From: Wenjunlia tyrosinilytica
GTDB lineage: Bacteria > Actinomycetota > Actinomycetes > Streptomycetales > Streptomycetaceae
NCBI RefSeq assembly: GCF_014646055.1
Contig: NZ_BMMS01000009.1
Location: 174,679 to 238,678 of the forward strand
Direction of reading: 5' to 3'
DNA length: 64,000 bases
This document shows positions 1 to 8,410 of the stretch, piece after piece (within the stretch, counting starts at the first letter, position 1; each line of letters starts with the position of its first letter). Below the pieces are notes generated by a model. It did not search any database. It was not told where the DNA came from and saw only the letters and a program-made list of their open reading frames with translations. The position numbers and the translations under genes are program-made.

Positions 1-346
1 CGGCAAGGACCAGGCCTCGGCGACCCTGCCGGGCGCCGCCGCCCGCGCGCGCAAGGACCTCGGCAGCTTCGAGAAGGTGACGTTCACCTTCAGCTCGACC
101 GGTGAGGTCCCGGTCGACGCGAGCGTGGTTCCGGCCGAGGGCTACTACGAGCCGTTCGGCCCCTCTCCGCAGGCCGCGTCCGGGGCACCGAGCGAGTCGG
201 CCTCGCCCAGCGGCTCGGCCTCCCCCGGGGAGAGCTCGAAGCCGGGCAAGCCTGGCTCGAGTGCCGAGCCGGGCTCCGGCGAGAGCGGCTCGTCCACCCC
301 CAGCGCTCCGCCGAGCCCGAACCCGTCGCAGTCGGCCTCGGGCTGA
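1..346 (+). CDS. C-terminal part of a secreted DUF461/PCu(A)C-like protein (cut by window edge)
   Basis: An open frame runs in from the window edge and stops at 344-346. The visible part holds a beta-strand segment (KVTFTFSSTGEVPVDASVVP) followed by a Pro/Ser/Gly/Glu-rich tail of about 60 residues. This layout matches, from memory, Streptomyces DUF461 lipoproteins distantly related to copper chaperone PCu(A)C and often found beside phoP. The signal peptide and lipobox would lie outside the window. The disordered tail suggests exposure outside the cell. A strong hairpin follows. Family assignment rests on a short core and is moderately sure. Confidence 0.55.
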   Translation, partial: GKDQASATLPGAAARARKDLGSFEKVTFTFSSTGEVPVDASVVPAEGYYEPFGPSPQAASGAPSESASPSGSASPGESSKPGKPGSSAEPGSGESGSSTPSAPPSPNPSQSASG

Positions 347-385
347 GCCACGGCGCCGAGCGGCCACAGCGCTCGAAGAGCCCAC

Positions 386-430
386 GACGAGGGCGGGGCA
401 CCTCCGGTCCGGAGGTGCCCCGCCCTCGTC
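386..430 (+). terminator. Strong hairpin terminator after the DUF461-type gene
   Basis: A perfect 21-bp inverted repeat (386-406 and 410-430) with a 3-nt loop starts 40 nt after the stop codon. There is no long U-run, which is common in high-GC actinomycetes. Confidence 0.8.
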
Positions 431-454
431 TTGCCAGGTGATGCGCGGTGTCAG

Positions 455-573
455 GTGATGCGCGGCTTCGGATAGTGCGCGGCTTCGGATAGTGCGCGGC
501 TTCGGATAGTGCGCGGCTTCGGATAGTGCGCGGCTTCGGATAGTGCGTGGCTTCGGGTGATGCGCGGCTTCGG
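455..573. repeat. 17-bp tandem repeat, 7 copies
   Basis: Seven consecutive 17-nt units occupy 455-573. The four central units (472-539) are identical (atagtgcgcggcttcgg); the outer units differ at 1-3 positions. The array lies between the 3' ends of the convergent DUF461-type gene and phoP. It is not coding: 17 is not a multiple of 3 and no gene crosses it. Confidence 0.9.
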
Positions 574-615
574 GTGATGCTCGCCGTTCGCTGCCGGCGC
601 GCGTCCGTCGGCGGC

Positions 616-1296
616 TTACGGCTCGAACTTGTAGCCGAGGCCGCGCACGGTCACCAGGTAGCGAGGCGCTCCCGGGTCCGGCTCGATCTTGGCGCGCAGC
701 CGCTTGACGTGGACGTCCAGGGTCTTGGTGTCCCCGACGTAGTCGGCGCCCCAGACCCGGTCGATGAGCTGCATACGGGTCAGCACACGGCCCGCGTTGC
801 GCAGCAGCATCTCCAGGAGGTCGAACTCCTTGAGCGGGAGGTCGACCTTGGCACCGCTGACGGTGACCACGTGACGGTCCACGTCCATCCGCACCGGGCC
901 GGCCTCCAGGGCCGCCGGTGTGATCTCCTCGGGCTCCCCGCGGCGCCGCAGCACCGCGCGGATGCGGGCGACCAGCTCCCGCGAGGAGAAGGGCTTCGTC
1001 ACGTAGTCGTCAGCGCCTATTTCGAGACCGACGACCTTGTCGATCTCGCTGTCCTTGGCGGTGACCATGATCACCGGGACATTGGAGCGGTTGCGCAGCT
1101 GGCGGCACACCTCGGTACCCGGCAGGCCGGGAAGCATGAGGTCGAGCAGAACCAGGTCGGCGCCGTTTCGCTCGAACTCGTCGAGCGCGTCCGGGCCGGT
1201 GGGAGCGATCGCGACCTCGAACCCCTCCTTGCGGAGCATGTACGAAAGCGCGTCACTGAACGACTCCTCGTCCTCGACGACGAGCACTCGGGTCAC
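616..1296 (-). CDS. phoP: Response regulator PhoP (phosphate regulon)
   Basis: OmpR-family response regulator of 226 aa that activates or represses phosphate-regulon genes by binding 11-bp direct repeats (PHO boxes). The receiver domain (about 1-115) has the acidic pair E8/D9, phosphoacceptor D52 (LLDLMLPG), T79 and K101. A winged-helix DNA-binding domain (about 130-226) follows, ending YLVTVRGLGYKFEP. The start is GTG and overlaps the phoR stop by 4 nt (GTGA), so translation is coupled to its kinase. PHO boxes upstream of phoR/phoU, pst and possibly ppk in this window are its likely targets. Confidence 0.95.
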   Translation of the reverse strand: MTRVLVVEDEESFSDALSYMLRKEGFEVAIAPTGPDALDEFERNGADLVLLDLMLPGLPGTEVCRQLRNRSNVPVIMVTAKDSEIDKVVGLEIGADDYVTKPFSSRELVARIRAVLRRRGEPEEITPAALEAGPVRMDVDRHVVTVSGAKVDLPLKEFDLLEMLLRNAGRVLTRMQLIDRVWGADYVGDTKTLDVHVKRLRAKIEPDPGAPRYLVTVRGLGYKFEP

Positions 1297-2678
1297 GGCA
1301 GGACCTCCGGGGCAGGAGAAGCGGGGGTTGCGGGGGTGGTTTGGCGCTGCCGGCCGTTGTGGTCCGGTGCTGAGTCGGATGCGGACGGGGAATCGGGGGT
1401 GGAACCCGTGCCGGAGCAGGCGCGGGAAGTCTCGTCGTACGGGTCACCGGGTCCGGGGTACGCCAGGTCGCCGGATTCCGGACCGGGGTACGCCGGGTCG
1501 TTGGACGCGTGGGCGCGTCCCTCGCGTCCGACCACAGCTTCGGGGAGGCGGAGGGTGAAGGTGGAGCCCTGGCCCTCCGCGCTCCAGACCGTCACCTCTC
1601 CCCCGTGCGAGGCGGCCACGTGCTTGACGATGGACAGGCCCAGCCCGGTGCCACCGGTGGCACGCGAGCGGGCCGGGTCCACACGGTAGAACCTCTCGAA
1701 GATCCGCTCGCGGTCGCGCTCGGGGATTCCGATGCCCTGGTCGGTCACGGAGATCTCGATGAGGTTGCCGCCGGGGGCTGCGATGCGGCGGCCCGCGATA
1801 CCGACCCTGGTACGGGCGGGGCTGTAGTTGACGGCGTTCTCGACGAGGTTGCCGAGCGCCGCGGCGAGCTGGCCGCGGTTGCCGAAGATGTGCAGGTCGG
1901 GGGCGGCGCCGGTGGCCATGGTGATCTGCTTGGTGTTCGCCTGGTGGCGGCAGCGGTCCACTGCCTCGGCGACCAGGTCGTCCACGGAGACCGGCTCGGC
2001 GTCCTCCATGGGGTGGTCGTTCTGGACCCGGGAGAGGTCGATCAGCTCCTGGACCAGATTGGTCAGGCGGGTGGCCTCGATCTGCATGCGTCCGGCGAAG
2101 CGGTGGACGGCCTCCGGGTCGTCGCTGGCGTCCATGACGGCCTCGGACAGCAGCGACAGGGCGCCGACCGGGGTCTTGAGCTCATGGCTCACATTCGCGA
2201 CGAAGTCCCTGCGCACTGCCTCGATCCTGCGGGCCTCGGTGAGGTCCTCCACGAGGAGGAGGACCAGGCGCGAGCCCAGCGGAGCGACGCGGGCGGAGAC
2301 GGCGAGGGCCTCGCCCCGTCCCGTTCCACGCCGCGGCAGGTCCAGCTCGACCTGCCGTATCTCGCCGTCGCGGCGAGTGTCCCTTGCCATCTGGAGCATC
2401 TGGTCGACCGAGAGCTTGCCGCCGCGGACCAGGCCGAGCGCGTACGCCGCGGAACTCGCCTTGACGACGGTGTCGCCCTCGTCGAGGACCACGGCCGAGG
2501 AGCGCAGCACCGACAGGACGGTGTCCACGCCGGGCGGCAGTACGGCCTCGGTGTGCAGGGACGTCCGCGTGAGGCCGGCTTGCTCGCGCTCGCTCCACCT
2601 GATGGCGAGCGCGGCGACGAGGCCGGTCACCAGACCGGCAATCGCGCTGGCTGCGGCGACTGCCGCGTTGACGTCCAT
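1293..2678 (-). CDS. phoR: Sensor histidine kinase PhoR (SenX3-like)
   Basis: Membrane histidine kinase of 461 aa that phosphorylates PhoP when phosphate is limiting. One N-terminal membrane segment (about 4-26) is followed by a PAS-like region and a DHp domain with phosphorylatable H165 (ANVSHELKTPVG). The catalytic domain has an N-box (LGNLVENAVNYS), DQGIG and GTGLGLSIV. The single membrane helix and lack of a large periplasmic domain resemble mycobacterial SenX3. The ATG at 2678 is chosen because the protein then begins directly with the membrane helix; the frame is open further upstream, but that stretch is low-complexity and covers the PHO box. The tail after the ATPase domain is Pro/Gly-rich. 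Gene order is phoR-phoP on this strand, divergent from phoU. Confidence 0.93.
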   Translation of the reverse strand: MDVNAAVAAASAIAGLVTGLVAALAIRWSEREQAGLTRTSLHTEAVLPPGVDTVLSVLRSSAVVLDEGDTVVKASSAAYALGLVRGGKLSVDQMLQMARDTRRDGEIRQVELDLPRRGTGRGEALAVSARVAPLGSRLVLLLVEDLTEARRIEAVRRDFVANVSHELKTPVGALSLLSEAVMDASDDPEAVHRFAGRMQIEATRLTNLVQELIDLSRVQNDHPMEDAEPVSVDDLVAEAVDRCRHQANTKQITMATGAAPDLHIFGNRGQLAAALGNLVENAVNYSPARTRVGIAGRRIAAPGGNLIEISVTDQGIGIPERDRERIFERFYRVDPARSRATGGTGLGLSIVKHVAASHGGEVTVWSAEGQGSTFTLRLPEAVVGREGRAHASNDPAYPGPESGDLAYPGPGDPYDETSRACSGTGSTPDSPSASDSAPDHNGRQRQTTPATPASPAPEVLP

Positions 2679-2742
2679 GTTCTCCAGCGTAGGCGGGGGG
2701 AGGGGGTGCTCCGTAGTCGTCCGTATGGGCACTCGAACACTC

Positions 2743-2785
2743 GTTGCCAAGAGTTCACCCTGGTGTCGGTGGTGGTTCACTCGTG
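2743..2785 (+). promoter_or_regulatory. PHO box between phoRP and phoU
   Basis: Direct repeat units with about 11-nt spacing lie in the 232-bp divergent gap: GTTGCCAAGA (2743), GTTCACCCTGG (2753), a degenerate unit (2764) and GTTCACTCGTG (2775). Two units match the PhoP consensus GTTCACC closely. The position fits autoregulation of phoRP and control of phoU. Confidence 0.85.
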
Positions 2786-2910
2786 GAGCCCTGCTGGGAC
2801 AAACGGGCAACGCAGCGTTGAGGACACGCGGCGACACACGGCCATCGAAGGGGCAGACTCGGGGCTGAAAGGCGTGTCGAACGTGACCCAGGCACGAGGA
2901 AAGGAAGACA

Positions 2911-3573
2911 ATGCGCGACGCATACCACGAGGAGCTGGACTCGATCGGTGACGGTCTGGTCGAGATGGCCCGGCTCGTCGGGTCCGCGATCGGCCGCGCC
3001 ACGACCGCGCTCCTGGACGCCGACCTGAAGATCGCGGAGAGTGTGATCGCCGCGGACGAGAAGGTCGACGACCTTCAGCGCGACCTGGAGCAGCGGGCGA
3101 TCGCGCTGCTCGCCCGCCAGCAGCCCGTGGCCACCGACCTGCGGATCGTGGTGACCTCGCTGCGGATGAGCTCCGACCTCGAGCGGTGCGGCGACCTGGC
3201 CCGGCACGTGGCCAAGGTGGCCCGGCTGCGGTACCCGAACTCGGCCGTCCCCTCCGACCTGCATCCCACCATCCTGGAGATGGGGCAGCTCGCGCAGCGG
3301 CTCGTCGCCAAGGCGGGCCAGGTGATCACGACCAAGGACGTGGACGCCGCGATGCAGCTGGAGCAGGACGACGACGAGATGGACCTGCTGCACCGCACCC
3401 TCTTCCAGCACCTGCTGGACGACCGGTGGAGCCACGGCATCGAGACGGCCGTGGACGTGACGCTGTGCGGCCGCTACTACGAGCGCTTCGCGGACCACGC
3501 GGTGTCGGTGGCCAAGCGCGTGGTGTACCTGGTGACGGGTGAGCACGCGGACGAGCTGACGACCACGGCCTGA
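2911..3573 (+). CDS. phoU: Phosphate signalling protein PhoU
   Basis: Cytoplasmic all-helical protein of 220 aa made of two PhoU repeats, each with the acidic metal-binding pattern of the family (ADEKVDDLQRDLEQ near 50; DDDEMDLLHRTLFQHL near 150). In bacteria PhoU links Pst transporter activity to the PhoR kinase and limits phosphate uptake. It starts with ATG after an AGGAAAGGAAG ribosome-binding region and is transcribed away from phoRP, under the shared PHO box. Length is normal for the family. A second, DUF47-type PhoU relative is encoded at 49652-50272 beside Pit. Confidence 0.93.
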   Translation: MRDAYHEELDSIGDGLVEMARLVGSAIGRATTALLDADLKIAESVIAADEKVDDLQRDLEQRAIALLARQQPVATDLRIVVTSLRMSSDLERCGDLARHVAKVARLRYPNSAVPSDLHPTILEMGQLAQRLVAKAGQVITTKDVDAAMQLEQDDDEMDLLHRTLFQHLLDDRWSHGIETAVDVTLCGRYYERFADHAVSVAKRVVYLVTGEHADELTTTA

Positions 3574-3576
3574 GCA

Positions 3577-3607
3577 GCGCTCCGGGAAACGGTGCACCGG
3601 GGAGCGC
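3577..3607 (+). terminator. Possible terminator after phoU
   Basis: GCGCTCC (3577-3583) pairs with GGAGCGC (3601-3607). The loop contains two CCGG blocks that can extend the stem. It lies just after the phoU stop. No U-run is present. Confidence 0.45.
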
Positions 3608-3708
3608 GAGTGTCGATTTGCGCTCCAATGCGCCGTTGATGCGCCTACGGGGGATGGGTGTTCCCTGGAGGGTGGCAGCGTCGACCGCACCGCATTGGAG
3701 GGCATTCG

Positions 3709-3879
3709 ATGACCGACTCCCCCACTGTTCCTGGATCGCGTGACCAGCCTTCGACAGATCAGCCGACGCGGCTCGTCTCCACCCCGCTGCCGATTCTGGG
3801 AGCGTGCGGATGCGGGGCAGGCTGCGGCTGCGGGTGCCAGTCGGGTGGCTCCTGCCAGTGCGGCGGCTGCTGCGGCTGA
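3709..3879 (+). CDS. 56-aa cysteine-rich peptide, metallothionein-like
   Basis: A 56-aa frame begins with ATG after a GGAGGG ribosome-binding site. The first 32 residues are Ser/Thr/Pro/Gln-rich. The last 24 carry nine cysteines (C33, C35, C39, C41, C43, C49, C51, C54, C55) in CxC, CxxxC and CC patterns separated by Gly. This spacing is typical of metallothioneins and suggests Cu(I) or Zn binding; an alternative is a precursor of a modified peptide. There is no signal peptide. It follows phoU on the same strand by 135 bp and ends in a strong terminator, so it may be read with phoU or from its own promoter. I do not recognise a named family. Confidence 0.65.
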   Translation: MTDSPTVPGSRDQPSTDQPTRLVSTPLPILGACGCGAGCGCGCQSGGSCQCGGCCG

Positions 3880-3937
3880 TCCTCCGAACAGACCGAACGA
3901 GCACGGACGACTACCGGACCCATCACACTCCACGCAC

Positions 3938-3969
3938 GAAGGGCCCCACTCCACGGAGCGGGGCCCTTC
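3938..3969 (+). terminator. Terminator after the Cys-rich peptide gene
   Basis: Ten-bp stem GAAGGGCCCC (3938-3947) with GGGGCCCTTC (3960-3969). The 12-nt loop can form an inner CTCC/GGAG stem. It lies 58 nt after the peptide stop. Confidence 0.75.
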
Positions 3970-4015
3970 TCGCTGCGTCCCGAGCGCCGTCCAGTCGGCC
4001 CATGAACGGCGACGG

Positions 4016-4046
4016 CCCTCATCTGCGCCGAACGCGCAGGTGAGGG
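4016..4046 (-). terminator. Terminator after gpmA
   Basis: Twelve-bp stem (4016-4027 with 4035-4046, one wobble pair) and a 7-nt loop. It lies 15 nt past the gpmA stop in its reading direction. Confidence 0.7.
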
Positions 4047-4061
4047 TCATGATCACAAAGG

Positions 4062-4823
4062 CTACTTCTTCTTGCCCTGGTTCTTGACGGCCTCGATGGC
4101 CGCGGCGGCGGCGTCGGGGTCGAGGTATTTGCCGCCCTTCTCGACGGGGTGGAAGTCGCTGTCGAGCTCGTAGTACAGCGGGATGCCCGTCGGGATGTTC
4201 AGGCCGGCGATGTCGGCGTCGGAGATGCCGTCGAGGTGCTTGACCAGGGCCCGCAGGCTGTTGCCGTGGGCGGCGACCAGCACGGTGCGGCCCACCAGCA
4301 GGTCGGGGACGATGCCGTCGTACCAGTACGGCAGCATGCGGTGGACGACGTCGCGCAGGCACTCCGTGCGCGGGCGCAGCTCCGGCGGGATCGAGGCGTA
4401 GCGGGCGTCGTTGGCCTGCGAGAACTCGCTGTCGTCGTCGATGGGCGGCGGCGGGACGTCGTAGGAGCGGCGCCAGAGCATGAACTGCTCCTCGCCGAAC
4501 TCCTTGAGCGTCTGGGCCTTGTCCTTGCCCTGGAGCGCTCCGTAGTGGCGCTCGTTGAGGCGCCAGGAGCGCCGTACCGGGATCCAGTGGCGGTCGGCCT
4601 CGTTGAGGGCGAGCTGGGCGGTGCGGATCGCCCGGCGCTGGAGGGAGGTGTGGACGACGTCCGGGAGGAGCCCGGCGTCGCGAAGCAGTTCGCCGCCGCG
4701 GACGGCTTCCTTCTCCCCCTTCTCATTGAGGTTGACGTCGACCCAACCGGTGAACAGGTTCTTCGCGTTCCACTCGCTCTCGCCGTGGCGGAGGAGGATC
4801 AGCTTGTAAGCAGCGTCGGCCAT
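4062..4823 (-). CDS. gpmA: 2,3-bisphosphoglycerate-dependent phosphoglycerate mutase
   Basis: Cytoplasmic glycolytic enzyme of 253 aa that interconverts 3- and 2-phosphoglycerate through a phosphohistidine. The N-terminal LLRHGES motif gives catalytic H13, with R12 and E15. [11 protein letters not shown] carries the active-site Glu and His-Tyr of d[16 protein letters not shown] provides the second catalytic His. Length matches the dPGM family, and the Lys-rich end (NQGKKK) is common in actinobacterial versions. The start is ATG. The gene sits between phoRPU and mshA, as gpm1 does in M. tuberculosis (from memory). Confidence 0.95.
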   Translation of the reverse strand: MADAAYKLILLRHGESEWNAKNLFTGWVDVNLNEKGEKEAVRGGELLRDAGLLPDVVHTSLQRRAIRTAQLALNEADRHWIPVRRSWRLNERHYGALQGKDKAQTLKEFGEEQFMLWRRSYDVPPPPIDDDSEFSQANDARYASIPPELRPRTECLRDVVHRMLPYWYDGIVPDLLVGRTVLVAAHGNSLRALVKHLDGISDADIAGLNIPTGIPLYYELDSDFHPVEKGGKYLDPDAAAAAIEAVKNQGKKK

Positions 4824-4949
4824 GGCCCGAGCTTATGCGACCCGCTCAAAACCCGGTGGTGCAGGTCCCCCTCCGACAGTAATGCCCACTACCGCCATTC
4901 ACCACTTACGCCACCATGTGCGCCACGGGGTCCACGGGGGAGCCTCAGC

Positions 4950-5352
4950 ATGCCTTCAAGTCCTGCCGTATCCGGCCTCGGACGTGCCGTCCGCGAGACC
5001 GTCCCGGGCCTGCCCCGCCAGCCCTGGTGGCTGCGGACCAGCACCCTGGTCGGCTGATCGTCCTGCTCCAGATCCCGGTCACCCGGATCATCACCGGCCG
5101 CAGCCCCGCCAAGCTGCTCGCGCTCTCCGCACTGCTGTGCGGCTACGGCTTCGGGCCGACCGCGTTCGCCGGGTCGATGGGCGGCGGCCTGGTGCTCGAC
5201 CGCTTCGGCGGCGCCACGCTGTGGAGCGCGAGCGCGGTCGTGGGCACGGTGGCCGCGCTCGGCTACTGGACCCTGCTGCGCACCCGCGCGAGCGCGGCGG
5301 CCGCGAAGCTCCGGGCCCCGAGCCCTGCCCGGCGCCGGAGGCGGCGGCCTAG
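4950..5352 (+). pseudogene. Remnant of an MFS transporter gene
   Basis: Pieces of a major facilitator protein lie in different frames. From ATG 4950, residues such as MPSSPAVSGLGRAVRETVPG and PGLPRQPWWLRTSTLV match a typical Streptomyces MFS N-terminus until a stop at 5055-5057. In another frame follow a central piece (VLLQIPVTRIITGRSPAKLL) and the end of the last helices (GGGLVLDRFGGATLW, VAALGYWTLLR). The original end may lie in a third frame, with a stop at 5350-5352. An intact MFS carrier is about 400 aa; here only about 130 codons remain, so most of both helical bundles is deleted. It can make no working transporter. Confidence 0.75.
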
Positions 5353-5419
5353 GACTGGCCGGGCCCTGGGGCGGCGCAGCGTTCCCGCCGAGCCTTCCGG
5401 CAGGAACCGGCGCCGGGGG

Positions 5420-5941
5420 TCATTCGCCGGACGGGCGGCGGGAGGGGTCCGCCAGATGCGCGAACGCCTCCAGGTTCCGCAGGCTCTCGCCGCGCTTGAC
5501 CCTCCAGTCCCACTCCTTGCGGATGGAGGTGGCGAACCCCAGCTCCAGCAGGGTGTTGAAGCTGCCGTCCGCGTTCTCCAGCACCGTGCCGAGCAGCCGG
5601 TCCAGTTCCTCGGCGGTGACGGCGGCCAGGGCGAGCTTGCCCACGAGGAAGACGTCGCCGAGCCGGTCGATCGCGTAACTCACCCCGTACAGCCGGGTGT
5701 TGCGCTCCAGAAGCCAGCGGTAGACGGCCTCGTGGTTCTCGTCGGGACGGCGCACCACGAAGGCGTTGAGGGAGAGGGTGTGCCCGCCCACGACGAGCGA
5801 GCAGGTCGTGGAGAGCTTGCGGGTGCCGGGGAGAGTCACCACGAACGAGTACGGGTCGGGCCGCTCCCAGGCGAGCTCCGCGTCCTTCAGCGTGTCCTCG
5901 ACAAGCTGTGCGACGCGCTCGCGCTCCTCCGTGTCACCCAT
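5420..5941 (-). CDS. YbjN-domain protein
   Basis: Predicted cytoplasmic protein of 173 aa with a YbjN domain (secretion-chaperone-like alpha/beta fold). Visible features are an N-terminal helix, a central LSLNAFVVRRPDENHEAVYR segment and helix VTAEELDRLLGTVLE. There is no signal peptide or membrane helix. The start is ATG at 5941, 13 nt after the mshA stop on the same strand, so mshA and this gene look co-transcribed. The same adjacency exists in M. tuberculosis (Rv0486-Rv0487, from memory). A biochemical role is not known; a chaperone or regulatory-partner role is only an inference from the fold. Confidence 0.85.
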   Translation of the reverse strand: MGDTEERERVAQLVEDTLKDAELAWERPDPYSFVVTLPGTRKLSTTCSLVVGGHTLSLNAFVVRRPDENHEAVYRWLLERNTRLYGVSYAIDRLGDVFLVGKLALAAVTAEELDRLLGTVLENADGSFNTLLELGFATSIRKEWDWRVKRGESLRNLEAFAHLADPSRRPSGE

Positions 5942-5954
5942 GGGGCGATGGTAG

Positions 5955-7301
5955 TCAGACGTGGACGGGTCGGCGTCCCGGGGCGGTCACGTCGGCGTAC
6001 ACATCGGCCATCGCCGAGGCCGACGCGCCCCAGCCGAACGCCTCCGCGTGCCGTGCCGCCGCCTCCCCGAGGGAGCGGCGCAGCCGCGGCCGGTCCACGA
6101 AGCGGCGCAGCACCCTCGCGTAGTCGGCGGGGTCGTGCCCATCGACCAGGAATCCGGTGACCCCGTCGCGCACCGCCACCGGCAGTCCGCCGACCGCGGC
6201 CGCGACCACCGGGGTCCCGCAGGCCTGCGCCTCGATGGCCACGAGGCCGAAGGACTCGCTGTAGGAGGGGGTGACCAAGGTGGTGGCCGCGCGGTACCAG
6301 TCGGCGAGCTCGCGCTGGCCGACCGGGGGCTGGAAGCGGACGACGTCGGCGATGCCGAGGCGGGCGGCGAGCTTGTGCAGATGCTCCGGCTTGGCCAGTC
6401 CCGTTCCGCTGGGACCGCCGACGACCGGGACGACGAGCCGGTCGCGCAGGCCCGGGTCCTGTTCGAGCAGGACGGCGACCGCACGCAGCAGGACGTCGGG
6501 GGCCTTCAGCGGCTGTATCCGGCCCGCGAACAGCGGGATGACCGCGTCCTGCGGCAGTCCCAGCCTGCGGCGGGCGGCCGCACGGCCGTCCGCACGGCGG
6601 AAGAGGTCGAGGTTGACGCCGGGGTGGACGACCTCGATGCGGTCCGCGGGGGCGTCGTAGTGGAGGGCGAGTTCGTCCGCCTCCTCGGCGGTGTTGGCGA
6701 TGAGCCGCTGGGCGGCGTCCACGACCTGGGTCTCGCCGATGATCCGCGCGGCGGGCTCAGGGGTGTCCCCCTCGGCCAGGGCGGCGTTCTTGACCTTCGC
6801 CATGGTGTGCATGGTGTGCACCAGCGGCACCCCCCAGCGCTCGGCGGAGAGCCAGCCGACCTGCCCGGAGAGCCAGTAGTGGGAGTGCACGAGGTCGTAG
6901 TAGCCGGGCCGGTGGGAGGCCTCGGCCTGCAGAACGCCGTGGGTGAACGCGCACAGTTGCGCGGGCAGCTCCTCCTTGGCCAGTCCCTCGTAGGGGCCGG
7001 CGTCGACGTGCCGCACGAGCACACCGGGGGCGAGGTCAACGGTCGGCGGCAGCGCCCCGGTCGTGGCACGGGTGAAGATCTCCACCTCGACGCCGAGCTC
7101 GGCGAGCCGCTTGGACAGCTCCACGATGTAGACGTTCATTCCGCCCGCGTCGCCCGTGCCGGGCTGGTGCAGCGGCGAGGTGTGGACGCTGAGCATGGCG
7201 ACCCTGCGGGGTCTGCGCGAGTAGCCGGAGAAACGGCGACGCAGGGCCCTGGCGGGGCGTACGCCCGCGCGCCTGCCCAGCCGAGCAACGTGCTGGCTCA
7301 C
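5955..7301 (-). CDS. mshA: D-inositol-3-phosphate glycosyltransferase MshA (mycothiol synthesis)
   Basis: GT4-family GT-B enzyme (448 aa) that joins GlcNAc from UDP-GlcNAc to 1-L-myo-inositol-1-phosphate, the first step of mycothiol synthesis in the cytoplasm. Domain 1 begins [20 protein letters not shown] and contains [14 protein letters not shown]. Domain 2 holds [15 protein letters not shown] and the donor-site motif [20 protein letters not shown]. The GTG at 7301 is chosen because GGGAGG lies 9 nt upstream and it gives the Arg-rich N-terminus usual for Streptomyces MshA; the frame stays open further upstream without family similarity. It leads the ybjN-type gene by 13 nt. mshD for the last mycothiol step is at 38788. 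Confidence 0.94.
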   Translation of the reverse strand: MSQHVARLGRRAGVRPARALRRRFSGYSRRPRRVAMLSVHTSPLHQPGTGDAGGMNVYIVELSKRLAELGVEVEIFTRATTGALPPTVDLAPGVLVRHVDAGPYEGLAKEELPAQLCAFTHGVLQAEASHRPGYYDLVHSHYWLSGQVGWLSAERWGVPLVHTMHTMAKVKNAALAEGDTPEPAARIIGETQVVDAAQRLIANTAEEADELALHYDAPADRIEVVHPGVNLDLFRRADGRAAARRRLGLPQDAVIPLFAGRIQPLKAPDVLLRAVAVLLEQDPGLRDRLVVPVVGGPSGTGLAKPEHLHKLAARLGIADVVRFQPPVGQRELADWYRAATTLVTPSYSESFGLVAIEAQACGTPVVAAAVGGLPVAVRDGVTGFLVDGHDPADYARVLRRFVDRPRLRRSLGEAAARHAEAFGWGASASAMADVYADVTAPGRRPVHV

Positions 7302-7437
7302 CTCGAGCGACCTCCCGTGTTGCGCCCCGAGCCACGCTGCCCGACAGCTGATGTGCTTGCCTGCCCACCTTTGCCCCCGCATGCGGACGGGGATGTCCAC
7401 CGAAGCTGAACAGGCTGGAGGCCGCACACATTTCCTC

Positions 7438-7459
7438 GTTACCCAATCGTTACCATCGG
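7438..7459 (+). promoter_or_regulatory. Two 11-bp direct repeats (PhoP/GlnR/MtrA-type) between mshA and the methyltransferase gene
   Basis: GTTACCCAATC (7438-7448) is followed directly by GTTACCATCGG (7449-7459). The GTTAC-n6-GTTAC spacing is the footprint format used by OmpR-family regulators such as GlnR, MtrA and PhoP. It sits 82 nt before the methyltransferase start and 136 nt before mshA, in the divergent gap. The regulator is not known. Confidence 0.5.
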
Positions 7460-7541
7460 ATCGCGACAGGAGGCCGCACAAGGGCCGCCTCGGGTCACCT
7501 CGTGGCATAAGGGACGACCCGAGCGCCTTACGCTTCTGCGC

Positions 7542-8348
7542 ATGGACAAGCCGGTGGGGACGGTGACGCGGGGGACCACCAATCCCAACCGGTTGCGCCG
7601 CATGGATCGCTGGGTGGCCGCGTGCCACGCCGCGCCCCTTCGGCATGCGGTGGACCCGGTCGCCGTCGACCTCGGATACGGCGCGGCGCCCTGGACCGCC
7701 GTGGAACTGCTGGACCGGCTCAGGAGGGTCCGCCCCGACACCGAGGTGGTCGGCATCGAGATCGAGCCGGCCAGGGTGGCCGCGGCCGGACGCTTCGCGC
7801 GGCCCGGACTGTCGTTCCGGCGGGGCGGCTTCGAGGTGCCGCTGGGCGCGGGTCGGCGGCCCGTCCTGATCAGGGCGGCCAATGTGCTGCGCCAGTACGA
7901 CGAGGGCGAGGTCGCCGCCGTGTGGGCGGCGCTGTGCTCGCGGCTGGCACCCGAGGGCCTGCTCGTCGAGGGGACCTGTGACGAGATAGGGCGGCGGCAT
8001 GTGTGGGTCGCGCTCGGGCCGGAGGGGCCGCGCACCGTGACCTTCGCCGCACGGCTGGGCTCACTGGCGGCACCCTCCGACCTCGCCGAGCGGCTGCCCA
8101 AGGCGCTGATCCACCGCAATGCGCCCGGGGAGCCTGTGCACGCCTTCCTGCTCGACTTCGACCGGGCGTGGGCCGCGGCGGCGCCGTTCGGGGCGTTCGG
8201 CGCCCGCCAGCGGTGGGTGCAGGCGGTGCGCTCGCTGGCCGGGGCATGGCCGGTGGTGGACGGCCCGGCGCGCTGGCGGCAGGGCGAGGTCACCGTGGCG
8301 TGGAGCGCGCTCGCCCCGAGGGACGGGGCCCTCTCGCTTCCGGTTTGA
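7542..8348 (+). CDS. Class I SAM-dependent methyltransferase-like protein
   Basis: Cytoplasmic protein of 268 aa. [20 protein letters not shown] resembles motif I (glycine-rich SAM loop). An acidic residue at the end of strand 2 ([11 protein letters not shown]) and [17 protein letters not shown] after strand 4 complete the class I core; [14 protein letters not shown] fits strand 5. The substrate is not evident. The ATG start gives a basic, flexible N-terminus ([11 protein letters not shown]). It is divergent from mshA with a 240-bp gap holding a direct repeat. No link to mycothiol chemistry is shown beyond position. Confidence 0.78.
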   Translation: MDKPVGTVTRGTTNPNRLRRMDRWVAACHAAPLRHAVDPVAVDLGYGAAPWTAVELLDRLRRVRPDTEVVGIEIEPARVAAAGRFARPGLSFRRGGFEVPLGAGRRPVLIRAANVLRQYDEGEVAAVWAALCSRLAPEGLLVEGTCDEIGRRHVWVALGPEGPRTVTFAARLGSLAAPSDLAERLPKALIHRNAPGEPVHAFLLDFDRAWAAAAPFGAFGARQRWVQAVRSLAGAWPVVDGPARWRQGEVTVAWSALAPRDGALSLPV

Positions 8349-8410
8349 CGCGGGCCGTGGCACCATCCGCCCACTGAGTGACGGACCATCAGATCATGGG
8401 GGGCCGTGCC

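Noticed and set aside
455..573. CRISPR-like regular repeats
   Set aside because: Units are contiguous 17-mers without unique spacers, and no cas gene is near.
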